Source: Synergistaceae bacterium (lineage in GTDB: Bacteria; Synergistota; Synergistia; Synergistales; Aminobacteriaceae). Taken from it: 5,699 bases of DNA. Where the stretch lies: contig JAISWV010000130.1 in the NCBI GenBank assembly GCA_031270755.1, positions 1-5,699 on the forward strand, given 5' to 3'. The number at the start of each line of letters is the position of its first letter. Position 1 is the stretch's first letter. The position numbers were made by a program, and so were the translations under genes. This document shows, in pieces, positions 1 through 5,699 of this stretch. The notes below the pieces were generated by a model. That model did no database searches. It saw only the letters and a list, made by a program, of their open reading frames with translations, and had not been told where the DNA came from.

Positions 1-6
1 AAGGAG
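1..6 (+). promoter_or_regulatory. Ribosome binding site of the TolC-family gene
   Basis: AAGGAG lies 8 bases before the ATG at 15 and is a near-perfect Shine-Dalgarno sequence. It supports that ATG as the true start. The window begins at this site, so any promoter, operator or upstream gene is outside the view. Confidence 0.85.
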
Positions 7-14
7 CGATCGAT

Positions 15-1310
15 ATGACCGGTAAAATACGAAAAAGCCTGAGTCTTTTCTTCGCCGTTTTAGGAATGGCGGCGGAGCTAGGGTTTTCTGACTCGAGCGG
101 CGCGGCTCCTGTTTTGAGCTTGGCGGACTGCCTGGCCATAGCGGAGACGAACCATCCGAACGTGGCGGGCGCTGCGGCCCAGACCGCCGCTCAACGAGGG
201 AGGCTCGCTCAAAGCGCTGCGGCGGATCGCCTAGAGGTATCGGGCAGTGTCTCGGCGTCGCGCTCAGGCACGAATTACGACGAAAGCGCGAATTACTCCA
301 TTGGAGCGACCACGAGTATCAAGGTTTTCGATGCGAACCGCAACAAGTACTTGGTGGACGCACAGCGCATCACCCTTTCCGCCGTCGAAGAAGAGGGCCG
401 TTCGACCCTTTTGGATGTACGAACTGACGTGAAATCGTCGTATATGACGCTCTCTCTCAACATGGAAATCGCGAACCAGCGCCTTGAATCGGTGAGGGCT
501 TTCGAGCACCACCTGGAACAGGCCAAGGGGTTTTATCAGGTGGGAAGCAAGCCCTGGTACGACGTGACGAAAGCGGAGGTCGATCTGGGCAACGCACAGC
601 TCTCTCTTGTGGAGGCCAAGGCGGACATCGAAACGGCGAAGTTCTCTCTTTTGAACGTGATGGGTATCGGGCAGCACGAAGAGTTCGACATCGCACCCGT
701 GAGCTTCGATATCCCAAGCTCGCTTCAGGAGTTCCAGACGTCCGAAATTTTGGCGAACCTGGCCTTGGACAACCGGCCCGACTACAGGGCGGCCGCGCTG
801 AAAATTTTGGCGGGGCGGGCGACTTTGAGCGCCGAGGCGCGGGCGTCCTCACCCAACGTCTCCTTGACGGGAGGCTATAACAGCGGCGGCGACGACGTTT
901 TCGACCTGGAAAAAGCTTGGAACGTAGGACTCAGAATGTCCGTTCCCATCGTAGACGGAGGGGCGGCCAAGGCCAGGCTCGACATGGCCCGGGGACAGCT
1001 GGCGTCATTGGCGGCCTCTCAGGAAAAACTGAGGCAAGACATCATGCTCGAGGTGCGCAAAGCCCTCACCGACCTGACGAAGGCTCGAGAGCGCATCCGA
1101 ATCTCGGAGCTTACGCTGGTGAGTGCCGAAGAAAATCGTAAAATGGCCGTGGGGCGATACGAAACCGGAGTGGGTGATTCGCTGGAGGTCACGGATGCGC
1201 TGCTCTCCTTTGCCGACGCCCAGCTCGCCAACCGCCAGGCCTACTACGACCTGCAGCTGGCGCTCATCGGTCTGGAAAAAGCGATAGGTAAAGAATTGAG
1301 GAAGGATTGA
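15..1310 (+). CDS. TolC-family outer-membrane efflux channel protein
   Basis: Predicted 431-residue outer-membrane component of a tripartite efflux pump. Family members form trimeric barrels with a long periplasmic alpha-helical tunnel that docks on the adaptor. The N-terminus looks like an export signal: basic residues K4, R6 and K7, a hydrophobic run at about 8-20, and likely cleavage near the Gly-Ala-Ala at 29-31. The signal is somewhat unusual in carrying E21 and D26 before the cleavage region. Two OEP repeats follow, about residues 34-220 and 245-427. Each has long Ala/Leu-rich helices and a beta-strand section; matching strand-to-helix turns are KVFDANRNK at 103-111 and VPIVDGG ending at G316. 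NRPDY at 253-257 is the typical opening of the second repeat. At 431 residues it is shorter than E. coli TolC (493) but normal for the wider family. It leads an apparent operon with macA/macB-type genes, so it is probably their dedicated channel. The substrate cannot be read from the sequence. Confidence 0.93.
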   Translation: MTGKIRKSLSLFFAVLGMAAELGFSDSSGAAPVLSLADCLAIAETNHPNVAGAAAQTAAQRGRLAQSAAADRLEVSGSVSASRSGTNYDESANYSIGATTSIKVFDANRNKYLVDAQRITLSAVEEEGRSTLLDVRTDVKSSYMTLSLNMEIANQRLESVRAFEHHLEQAKGFYQVGSKPWYDVTKAEVDLGNAQLSLVEAKADIETAKFSLLNVMGIGQHEEFDIAPVSFDIPSSLQEFQTSEILANLALDNRPDYRAAALKILAGRATLSAEARASSPNVSLTGGYNSGGDDVFDLEKAWNVGLRMSVPIVDGGAAKARLDMARGQLASLAASQEKLRQDIMLEVRKALTDLTKARERIRISELTLVSAEENRKMAVGRYETGVGDSLEVTDALLSFADAQLANRQAYYDLQLALIGLEKAIGKELRKD

Positions 1311-1332
1311 GCGCGAAAGAAATTTGAGAAAT

Positions 1333-1337
1333 GGAGG
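1333..1337 (+). promoter_or_regulatory. Ribosome binding site that decides the adaptor start
   Basis: GGAGG lies 8 bases before the ATG at 1346. An earlier in-frame ATG at 1331 overlaps this site and has only a weak purine-rich stretch ahead of it. The 1346 start also gives a clean Met-Lys-Lys-Lys N-terminus in front of the membrane anchor. I therefore prefer 1346. Confidence 0.8.
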
Positions 1338-1345
1338 CGATCACA

Positions 1346-2605
1346 ATGAAGAAAAAAACGAAAATTCTGTTCTCGATGCTGACGTTCGCCGTTGCAATTT
1401 ACGCGGGATTTCAATTTTTCGGCCCAGCAGAGGCGACCTACGTCTACAAAACTCAGTCCGTCACCCGGGGGTCCATCACGTCCAGCATCAGCGCCACGGG
1501 AAAGGTGAACGCTGTGGAGATGGTGGAGGTGGGCACCCAGGTGTCGGGGACGATCAAGGAGATCTACGTCGATTACAACAGCCCGGTTGAAAAGGGGCAA
1601 TTATTGGCGCTGCTGGACCCGGACATGCTGTTGTCGAAAATCGAGGAAAACAAAGCCAGCTTGGCCGTGGCTCAGGCCGGAGTAGCCAAAGCCAAAGCCG
1701 AGGTGCTCAACGCCCAGCGCAGCGACAAGCGCAATCGTGAGTTGTGGGAGCGCAAGCTGATCGCCAGAAGCGACATGGAGAGCGCCGAAACTCAGCTCAT
1801 GGTGGCCCGGGCAACCCTGACAGAGGCGAATTCCCGGGTTCTTCAGGCGCGAGAATCCCTGAAGCAGGCCGAAACGAACCTGAAGTACACCAAGATCACG
1901 TCCCCCATTGACGGCGTAGTGGTCTCCCGTCAAGTGGACGTGGGCCAGACGGTGGCGGCGAGTTTGCAGACCCCGACGCTTTTTTCCATAGCGAAGGACC
2001 TGACCCGGATGCAGGTGGAAGCCAACATCGACGAGGCCGACATCGGCCGCATCCAAGAGGGACAGAAGGCTCTATGCAAGTTCGACTCGTGGCCCCAGGA
2101 CTCTTTCGAGGCGGTGGTGGCGCAAAAGCGCTTGAGTCCGGAGACGGTCTCCAACGTGGTGACCTACGTGGTCATCTTGAAAATCGACAACGAAGAAGGG
2201 AAGCTCATGCCGGGCATGACGGCTAACATCTCGGTCATGACCGAGCAGCGGGAAGGCGTCTTGAAAATTCCGGCGGCGGCCCTCAGGTTCACGCCTCCCG
2301 CGGACGAGGTGGCCAAATACGGCGACTCGAAGAACGCGCAAAATGACAAAACGACCTCCGGGCTTTTCCCGATCCCCCGGCGCGGCGACAGACCCGGCGC
2401 CGATTCCGCCGGAAGCGGCGAGCAAACCGTGTGGCTGATTGAAAACGGGCGTCTCGCCGGGAGCGTCGCCGTGGAAACCGGGGTCAGCGACAGAACGTGG
2501 GTGGAGCTTCGCGGCGACGCTCTCTCTTCCATCCGCGAAGGACAGGAGCTGGCTGTGGCCTTCACCTTGGAAAAGACCGGCTCCGCCGCGGCGGGAGCAC
2601 GGTAA
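1346..2605 (+). CDS. macA: MacA-type periplasmic adaptor (membrane fusion protein) of an ABC efflux pump
   Basis: Predicted 419-residue adaptor linking the inner-membrane ABC transporter to the outer-membrane channel. The N-terminus is basic (K2-K4, K6), followed by a hydrophobic anchor at about 7-25. There is no lipobox Cys, so it is probably held by a transmembrane helix, as in E. coli MacA. The lipoyl-like domain is split into about 58-92 (VSGTIKEIYV, then PVEKG) and 183-203 (ITSPIDGVVV). Between them lies a long Ala/Glu/Lys-rich alpha-hairpin, about 95-180. A beta-barrel domain follows (about 205-300, including LMPGMTANI), then a membrane-proximal domain with IPAAALRF before residue 316. 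Two oddities: a Gly/Pro/Asp/Lys-rich insert at about 317-361, and a hairpin-tip motif with R129 and L133 but Ala140 where Ser is usual. E. coli MacA is 371 residues, and the insert accounts for most of the difference. It lies between the channel gene and the MacB halves and overlaps the ATPase start by one base. Family assignment is firm; orthology to E. coli MacA and the substrate are inferred. Confidence 0.92.
   Translation: MKKKTKILFSMLTFAVAIYAGFQFFGPAEATYVYKTQSVTRGSITSSISATGKVNAVEMVEVGTQVSGTIKEIYVDYNSPVEKGQLLALLDPDMLLSKIEENKASLAVAQAGVAKAKAEVLNAQRSDKRNRELWERKLIARSDMESAETQLMVARATLTEANSRVLQARESLKQAETNLKYTKITSPIDGVVVSRQVDVGQTVAASLQTPTLFSIAKDLTRMQVEANIDEADIGRIQEGQKALCKFDSWPQDSFEAVVAQKRLSPETVSNVVTYVVILKIDNEEGKLMPGMTANISVMTEQREGVLKIPAAALRFTPPADEVAKYGDSKNAQNDKTTSGLFPIPRRGDRPGADSAGSGEQTVWLIENGRLAGSVAVETGVSDRTWVELRGDALSSIREGQELAVAFTLEKTGSAAAGAR
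2593..2597 (+). promoter_or_regulatory. Ribosome binding site of the ATPase gene, inside the adaptor gene
   Basis: GGGAG lies 7 bases before the ATG at 2605, within the last codons of the adaptor. The adaptor stop and ATPase start share a base in TAATG, the usual arrangement for stop-start translational coupling. The reading frame is open further upstream, but the first residues after 2605 (AALIEVKDLVKTY) match the usual N-terminus of this ATPase family. Confidence 0.75.
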
Positions 2606-3315
2606 TGGCCGCCCTTATAGAGGTCAAAGACCTGGTCAAGACGTATCGGTCGGGAGATTCGGAGCTACGGGCGCTGGACGGCGTGTCCTTCGCCATAGAA
2701 CGGGGCGAGTTCGTGGCGATCATGGGTCCGTCGGGCTCGGGAAAATCCACCACTATGAACATGCTGGGGTGCCTGGATTCTCCCACGGAGGGAGTTTATA
2801 TGCTGGACGGCAAGGACGTGTCGAATCTTTCCGGCGACGAGTTGGCGCGTATCCGCAACGTGACCCTGGGGTTCGTTTTTCAGGGCTTCAACCTTTTGCC
2901 GAGGCTGGACGCCCTGGGCAACGTGGCCCTGCCGCTGGTCTACGCGGGGGTCGAGCCCAAAGAGCGTGCCGCCCGGGCGATGAGGGCACTGGGAAAAGTG
3001 GGCCTCGGCTCGCGCGTAAAACACCGCCCCAGCCAACTGAGCGGCGGACAGCAGCAGCGCGTGGCTATCGCCCGGGCCCTGGTGGGCGACGCCCCGTTGA
3101 TCCTGGCGGACGAACCCACAGGGAACCTGGACACCAAAACCAGCGAGGAGATCATGGGCCTCTTGGCGCAAATCAACGAAGAGGGCAAGACCGTGATTTT
3201 GGTGACCCACGAGCCCGACATCGCGGGATACGCCTCGCGGGTACTGCGGTTTAAGGACGGGAAACTGGTGGAGGACAAAAAGCAGACTCCAAAAAGAGGT
3301 GAGAGGCATGTTTGA
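2605..3315 (+). CDS. macB: MacB/LolD-type ABC transporter ATP-binding protein
   Basis: Predicted 236-residue cytoplasmic ATPase that would dimerise and drive the permease encoded next. All nucleotide-binding motifs are intact: Walker A GPSGSGKST at 41-49 (K47), Q-loop Q93 in VFQGFNLLP, signature LSGGQQQR at 145-152, Walker B ending ILADE with D169 and catalytic E170, D-loop NLD at 174-176, and switch His H202 in VTHE. The GFNLLP context after the Q-loop and the short length are typical of the MacB/LolD/FtsE group. In E. coli MacB this domain is fused to the membrane part in one 648-residue chain; here it is a separate gene, as in many other phyla. The start overlaps the adaptor stop and the end overlaps the permease start, so its role in the same pump is strongly implied. 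LolD alone would fit the motifs, but the adaptor and channel neighbours favour a MacB role. The macB symbol means the ATPase half only. Confidence 0.94.
   Translation: MAALIEVKDLVKTYRSGDSELRALDGVSFAIERGEFVAIMGPSGSGKSTTMNMLGCLDSPTEGVYMLDGKDVSNLSGDELARIRNVTLGFVFQGFNLLPRLDALGNVALPLVYAGVEPKERAARAMRALGKVGLGSRVKHRPSQLSGGQQQRVAIARALVGDAPLILADEPTGNLDTKTSEEIMGLLAQINEEGKTVILVTHEPDIAGYASRVLRFKDGKLVEDKKQTPKRGERHV
3297..3302 (+). promoter_or_regulatory. Ribosome binding site that decides the permease start
   Basis: AGGTGA lies 5 bases before the ATG at 3308. A GTG at 3299 is in frame but falls inside this site and has no clear site of its own, so the ATG is preferred. The site sits within the last codons of the ATPase gene. 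Confidence 0.75.
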
Positions 3316-4528
3316 AACCATACGCACGGCGGTCTCTTCGCTGTGGGCCAATAAAATGCGCTCGATGCTGACGATGCTGGGGGTCGTCATAGGGGTCGGC
3401 GCGGTTATCGCCATGGTAGCCATAGGAAACGGAGCGAGCCGTCAGATGGAGGGAGTCATAGCCGGTATGGGCGTCAACATGATCGTCCTCCGCCCCGGCG
3501 CCCCCAACGCCGGAGGCGTTCGCCAAAGCGCCGGAAGCGGGGGTACCCTCACTCTGGACGACGTCAGGGCCATAGAGGAGGAATGCTGGTCCATCAAGAA
3601 CGTGGCGCCTCAGGTGAACACCAGCTCGCAGCTCATATTCGAAAACCGCAATTGGCCGTCCCAGGTCATAGGGACGACGCCGGGCTTTTTCGATATCCGC
3701 GAGTTTCAGGTTCAAAACGGGCGGCTTCTGGACAAGGAAGACGAGCGCGGCGCGGCCAAGACCGCCGTCATAGGCGAAACGGTGGCCAGGGAGCTTTTCG
3801 GGAACCTGGACCCGGTGGGGCGGAGTATCCGCATCAAAAACATTCCCTTCGAAGTGGTGGGGGTGCTGGCGCCCAAAGGGCAATCTGCTATGGGGCAGGA
3901 TCAGGACGACACCGTGATCGTCCCCATCACCACGGCTCAGCGCCGGCTCGTGCGCAGCGCTTTCGCGAACTCCGTCAACATGGCCTTCGTCCAGGCAAAG
4001 GACGTCAGCATGATGGAGAGCGCCATAACCGAGATGAGGGCGCTTTTGAGGCAGAGGCACCGGCTGCCTCTCGGCAAGGAGGACGACTTCGACCTCCGAA
4101 ACATGACTCAGATGCTGGACAGCATGGCCCAAACGACTCGAGTGATGTCGCTTCTGTTGGGGTCCGTGGCCTCGATTTCCCTTTTGGTGGGAGGGATCGG
4201 GATCATGAACATCATGCTGGTGTCGGTGACGGAGCGCACCCGGGAGATCGGCATCCGCATGGCCATAGGAGCCCGGGCGGGGGATATCCGAACGCAATTT
4301 CTGCTGGAGGCCCTGCTCCTGTCCCTGGCAGGTGGGGCTGTGGGGATATTGCTGGGTTTTGCGGCGTCTTTGGGGGTAACGGAGTTTCTGAAGTGGCCCA
4401 CATCGGTGTCGGGCGGAGCGATAGCGCTGGCGGCGGGCTTTTCTTGTTTCGTCGGCATTTTCTTCGGCCTGTACCCGGCCTGGAAAGCCTCTCTGCTGCG
4501 CCCCATCGACGCGCTCCGCTTTGAATGA
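3308..4528 (+). CDS. macB: MacB-type ABC transporter permease (FtsX-like, with periplasmic domain)
   Basis: Predicted 406-residue inner-membrane subunit; two copies would pair with the ATPase dimer. Topology follows the MacB pattern: an N-terminal amphipathic stretch, transmembrane helix 1 at about 20-40, a large periplasmic region of about 235 residues, then helices at about 281-305, 331-357 and 371-391. The first helix is the characteristic MLTMLGVVIGVGAVIAMVAI. The periplasmic part has family landmarks: a Gly-rich stretch after IVLRPG, GTTPGFFDIREF, AVIGETVARELFG and DQDDTVIVP. The GGIGIMNIMLVSVTERTREI segment followed by GIRMAIGAR (about 295-323) is the FtsX/MacB hallmark that runs from the second helix into the cytoplasmic coupling region. 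The C-terminus YPAWKASLLRPIDALRFE is also standard. In this family the periplasmic domain couples ATP hydrolysis to adaptor movement (mechanotransmission) and pushes periplasmic substrates into the channel. The gene begins 8 bases before the ATPase gene ends. No truncation or frameshift is visible. The macB symbol means the membrane half only. Confidence 0.94.
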   Translation: MFETIRTAVSSLWANKMRSMLTMLGVVIGVGAVIAMVAIGNGASRQMEGVIAGMGVNMIVLRPGAPNAGGVRQSAGSGGTLTLDDVRAIEEECWSIKNVAPQVNTSSQLIFENRNWPSQVIGTTPGFFDIREFQVQNGRLLDKEDERGAAKTAVIGETVARELFGNLDPVGRSIRIKNIPFEVVGVLAPKGQSAMGQDQDDTVIVPITTAQRRLVRSAFANSVNMAFVQAKDVSMMESAITEMRALLRQRHRLPLGKEDDFDLRNMTQMLDSMAQTTRVMSLLLGSVASISLLVGGIGIMNIMLVSVTERTREIGIRMAIGARAGDIRTQFLLEALLLSLAGGAVGILLGFAASLGVTEFLKWPTSVSGGAIALAAGFSCFVGIFFGLYPAWKASLLRPIDALRFE

Positions 4529-4529
4529 C

Positions 4530-4535
4530 AGGTGA
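4530..4535 (+). promoter_or_regulatory. Ribosome binding site that decides the kinase TTG start
   Basis: AGGTGA lies 5 bases before the TTG at 4541, the same motif and spacing as before the permease. The only other upstream in-frame start is the GTG at 4532, which is inside this site and lacks one of its own; the permease stop TGA at 4526-4528 is in this frame and limits any extension. The arrangement implies a TTG start. Confidence 0.65.
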
Positions 4536-4540
4536 ACGCC

Positions 4541-5699
4541 TTGAACATAAAACGCCGTTTGACCGTGTCTAACTTTTTAATGATCCTTATCCCTCTGACA
4601 GTCAGCTTGGCGGTGTTTTTCGGAGGACTGCACCTCTACGCCATGATCGTGGACCTGAGGGCGGACCGTAAAAACAGAAACGAACTGCATTTTATGGACG
4701 CTATAGAGCAAATCCGTGAGCTTGCCGAAAAGTGGCGCTCCGCCCCGGAGCTCTCGGCGATGATGGACGATGTGGGAAAATTCAACGGGCGGTACGCCAG
4801 CGAGCGCTTGGCTCTGGAGGTTTACAAAGACGGAATTCTCCTCACCCGCGCGGTGTTTCCCGAGGGCGAGTCCTTGGTGGACCGGGCTCTGCGGCAGAAG
4901 GAACCCGTGACCTTCTTCTCCAGGGCGGCGGTCCACGCGCAGACGGTGGGAGACTATCGGGTCGTCCTGCGCGGGACTTCCCGCTTCGCGAAGCCTCCTC
5001 AGAACTACAGAGAGATCATGATCAACGGAGCCCTCGTCTCGCTGGTCTGCTCGGTGTTCATCATTTTTCTCACCAATCGTTTTCTGACGCGGTTCGTGTT
5101 CGGGAAAATCGTCCACGCCCTGCACACGCTCACCTACGGCGTCCACCAAGTACGCGACGGGAATTTGGGGTTTCGGATCGACTACAGGGAAAAGGACGAG
5201 TTCTCCGGGGTATGCGGAGATTTCAACGAAATGGCGGACCGCCTCCTGGACTCGGTCAACGCCAGGCAAAAGGACGAGCGGAGCCGCAAGGAACTGATAG
5301 CGGGGATTTCTCACGACCTTCGCACTCCACTCACCTCGATAAAAGCATACGTGGAAGGCCTGGAAAAAGGGGTGGCGTCTACGCCGGAAGCGCATAAACG
5401 CTACATCGACACCATAAAAAACAAAACGAACGACCTGGAACATATCATCGAGATGCTTTTTTTGTTTTCGAAGCTGGACACCGGGGAATTCCCGTACCAC
5501 ATGGAACGGGTGGACCTGGCGGTTCTGGTGTCCGAGGTGGTGGAGAGCCTGTCGGACGAATATGGAAGCCGTGGGCTGGAGATTTCCCTGTCCCGAAGTG
5601 CGGAGAATGTTTACGTGGAGATCGACGCCATGCAGATGCGTTACATCATGATCAACATTTTCGAAAACGGCGTGAAGTACAAGGACAAAGAGCGGGGAA
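4541..5699 (+). CDS. Membrane sensor histidine kinase, C-terminus cut off by the window edge
   Basis: At least 386 residues of a two-component sensor kinase, open to the right edge. A short basic N-terminus (IKRRL) precedes transmembrane helix 1 at about 11-34. An extracytoplasmic domain of about 125 residues (35-159) follows, then helix 2 at about 160-178. A HAMP linker spans about 180-236, with RDGNLGFRI, DEF at 219-221 and FNEMADRL. The HisKA domain has H-box ISHDLRTPLTSIKAY with phospho-acceptor H258 followed by DLRT, the pattern of kinases that also act as phosphatases. The C-terminal ATPase domain is reached at its N-box, N372-I-F-E-N376-G-V-K-Y; the later G-boxes are outside the window. 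The sensor domain carries VYKDG at 94-98, which could belong to a PAS-like fold, but I do not recognise the family. It is not a BceS-type kinase, which lacks an extracellular domain. Position 12 bases after the permease gene suggests it senses the pump substrate or envelope stress and controls the operon. The start is read as TTG at 4541; GTG at 4532 is the alternative. Confidence 0.93.
   Translation, partial: MNIKRRLTVSNFLMILIPLTVSLAVFFGGLHLYAMIVDLRADRKNRNELHFMDAIEQIRELAEKWRSAPELSAMMDDVGKFNGRYASERLALEVYKDGILLTRAVFPEGESLVDRALRQKEPVTFFSRAAVHAQTVGDYRVVLRGTSRFAKPPQNYREIMINGALVSLVCSVFIIFLTNRFLTRFVFGKIVHALHTLTYGVHQVRDGNLGFRIDYREKDEFSGVCGDFNEMADRLLDSVNARQKDERSRKELIAGISHDLRTPLTSIKAYVEGLEKGVASTPEAHKRYIDTIKNKTNDLEHIIEMLFLFSKLDTGEFPYHMERVDLAVLVSEVVESLSDEYGSRGLEISLSRSAENVYVEIDAMQMRYIMINIFENGVKYKDKERG

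Noticed and set aside
120..137. Possible lipoprotein Cys (C39) near the channel N-terminus, as in OprM-type channels
   Set aside because: The residues before it are L-A-D, and Asp at -1 does not fit a lipobox. The surrounding SLADCLAIAETNHP aligns with the normal start of the mature TolC fold, with Cys in place of a common Ala.
1311..1345. Possible promoter or terminator between the channel and adaptor genes
   Set aside because: The 35 bases contain the adaptor ribosome site but no inverted repeat with a T-run and no convincing -35/-10 pair.
2497..2604. Extended N-terminus for the ATPase from an ATG at 2497
   Set aside because: The extension overlaps the adaptor coding region, has no ABC-family similarity, and the ATG at 2605 has its own ribosome site and gives the standard family N-terminus.
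3501..3543. GC-rich potential hairpin (AACGCC/GGCGTT stem inside a C5/G5 pair) within the permease gene
   Set aside because: The stretch encodes the Gly/Ala-rich periplasmic segment typical of this family and lacks a T-tract, so a terminator is unlikely; the base pairing is probably a by-product of Gly/Ala/Pro codons.
3251..4297. Long minus-strand open frame (348 codons) opposite the permease gene
   Set aside because: It lies entirely opposite a well-supported gene, its translation is rich in His, Arg and Pro with no recognisable domain, and long antisense frames are expected in GC-rich codon usage.
4983..4994. Perfect 12-base palindrome GCTTCGCGAAGC inside the kinase gene
   Set aside because: It is a single short copy within coding sequence, with no partner site or promoter context, and is compatible with chance.
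4577..5500. Minus-strand open frame (307 codons) opposite the kinase gene
   Set aside because: The plus strand encodes clear transmembrane, HAMP and H-box motifs here, and the antisense translation shows no domain or convincing start context.

Overview
The window is almost solid plus-strand coding sequence and reads as one transcription unit of five genes: a TolC-family outer-membrane channel (15-1310), a MacA-type periplasmic adaptor (1346-2605), a MacB-type ATPase (2605-3315), a MacB-type permease (3308-4528) and a membrane sensor histidine kinase (4541 to the right edge, where it is cut off). There is no RNA gene, mobile element, CRISPR array or long non-coding stretch. The largest gap between genes is about 35 bases.

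Organism: the outer-membrane channel and periplasmic adaptor require a cell with two membranes. By eye the base composition is moderately GC-rich (roughly mid to upper 50s percent). The genes have clear Shine-Dalgarno sites. MacB is split into separate ATPase and permease genes, unlike the fused proteobacterial MacB, and the kinase H-box region resembles those common in Firmicutes-like lineages. Together this suggests a diderm outside the classical Enterobacteria, such as Synergistota or Negativicutes. That placement is a guess, not a demonstrated assignment.

How it works together: the ATPase dimer and two permease subunits would form the inner-membrane MacB-type engine. The adaptor would form a hexameric tube across the periplasm, and the TolC-like trimer would complete the path through the outer membrane. 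Relatives export macrolides, peptides, lipopeptide-like molecules or siderophores; nothing here fixes the substrate. The kinase starts 12 bases after the permease stop and is probably co-transcribed. It could sense the pump substrate or envelope stress and control the operon through a response regulator, but no response regulator lies inside the window.

The ATPase start overlaps the adaptor stop (TAATG), and the permease start lies 8 bases inside the ATPase gene, so translation of the three MacAB parts is probably coupled. The more distinctive details are a roughly 45-residue low-complexity insert in the adaptor, an altered channel-docking motif in the adaptor, an unassigned extracytoplasmic sensor domain in the kinase and a TTG start for the kinase. 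Overall this is a recognisable pump type with a linked sensor, not a clearly new system.
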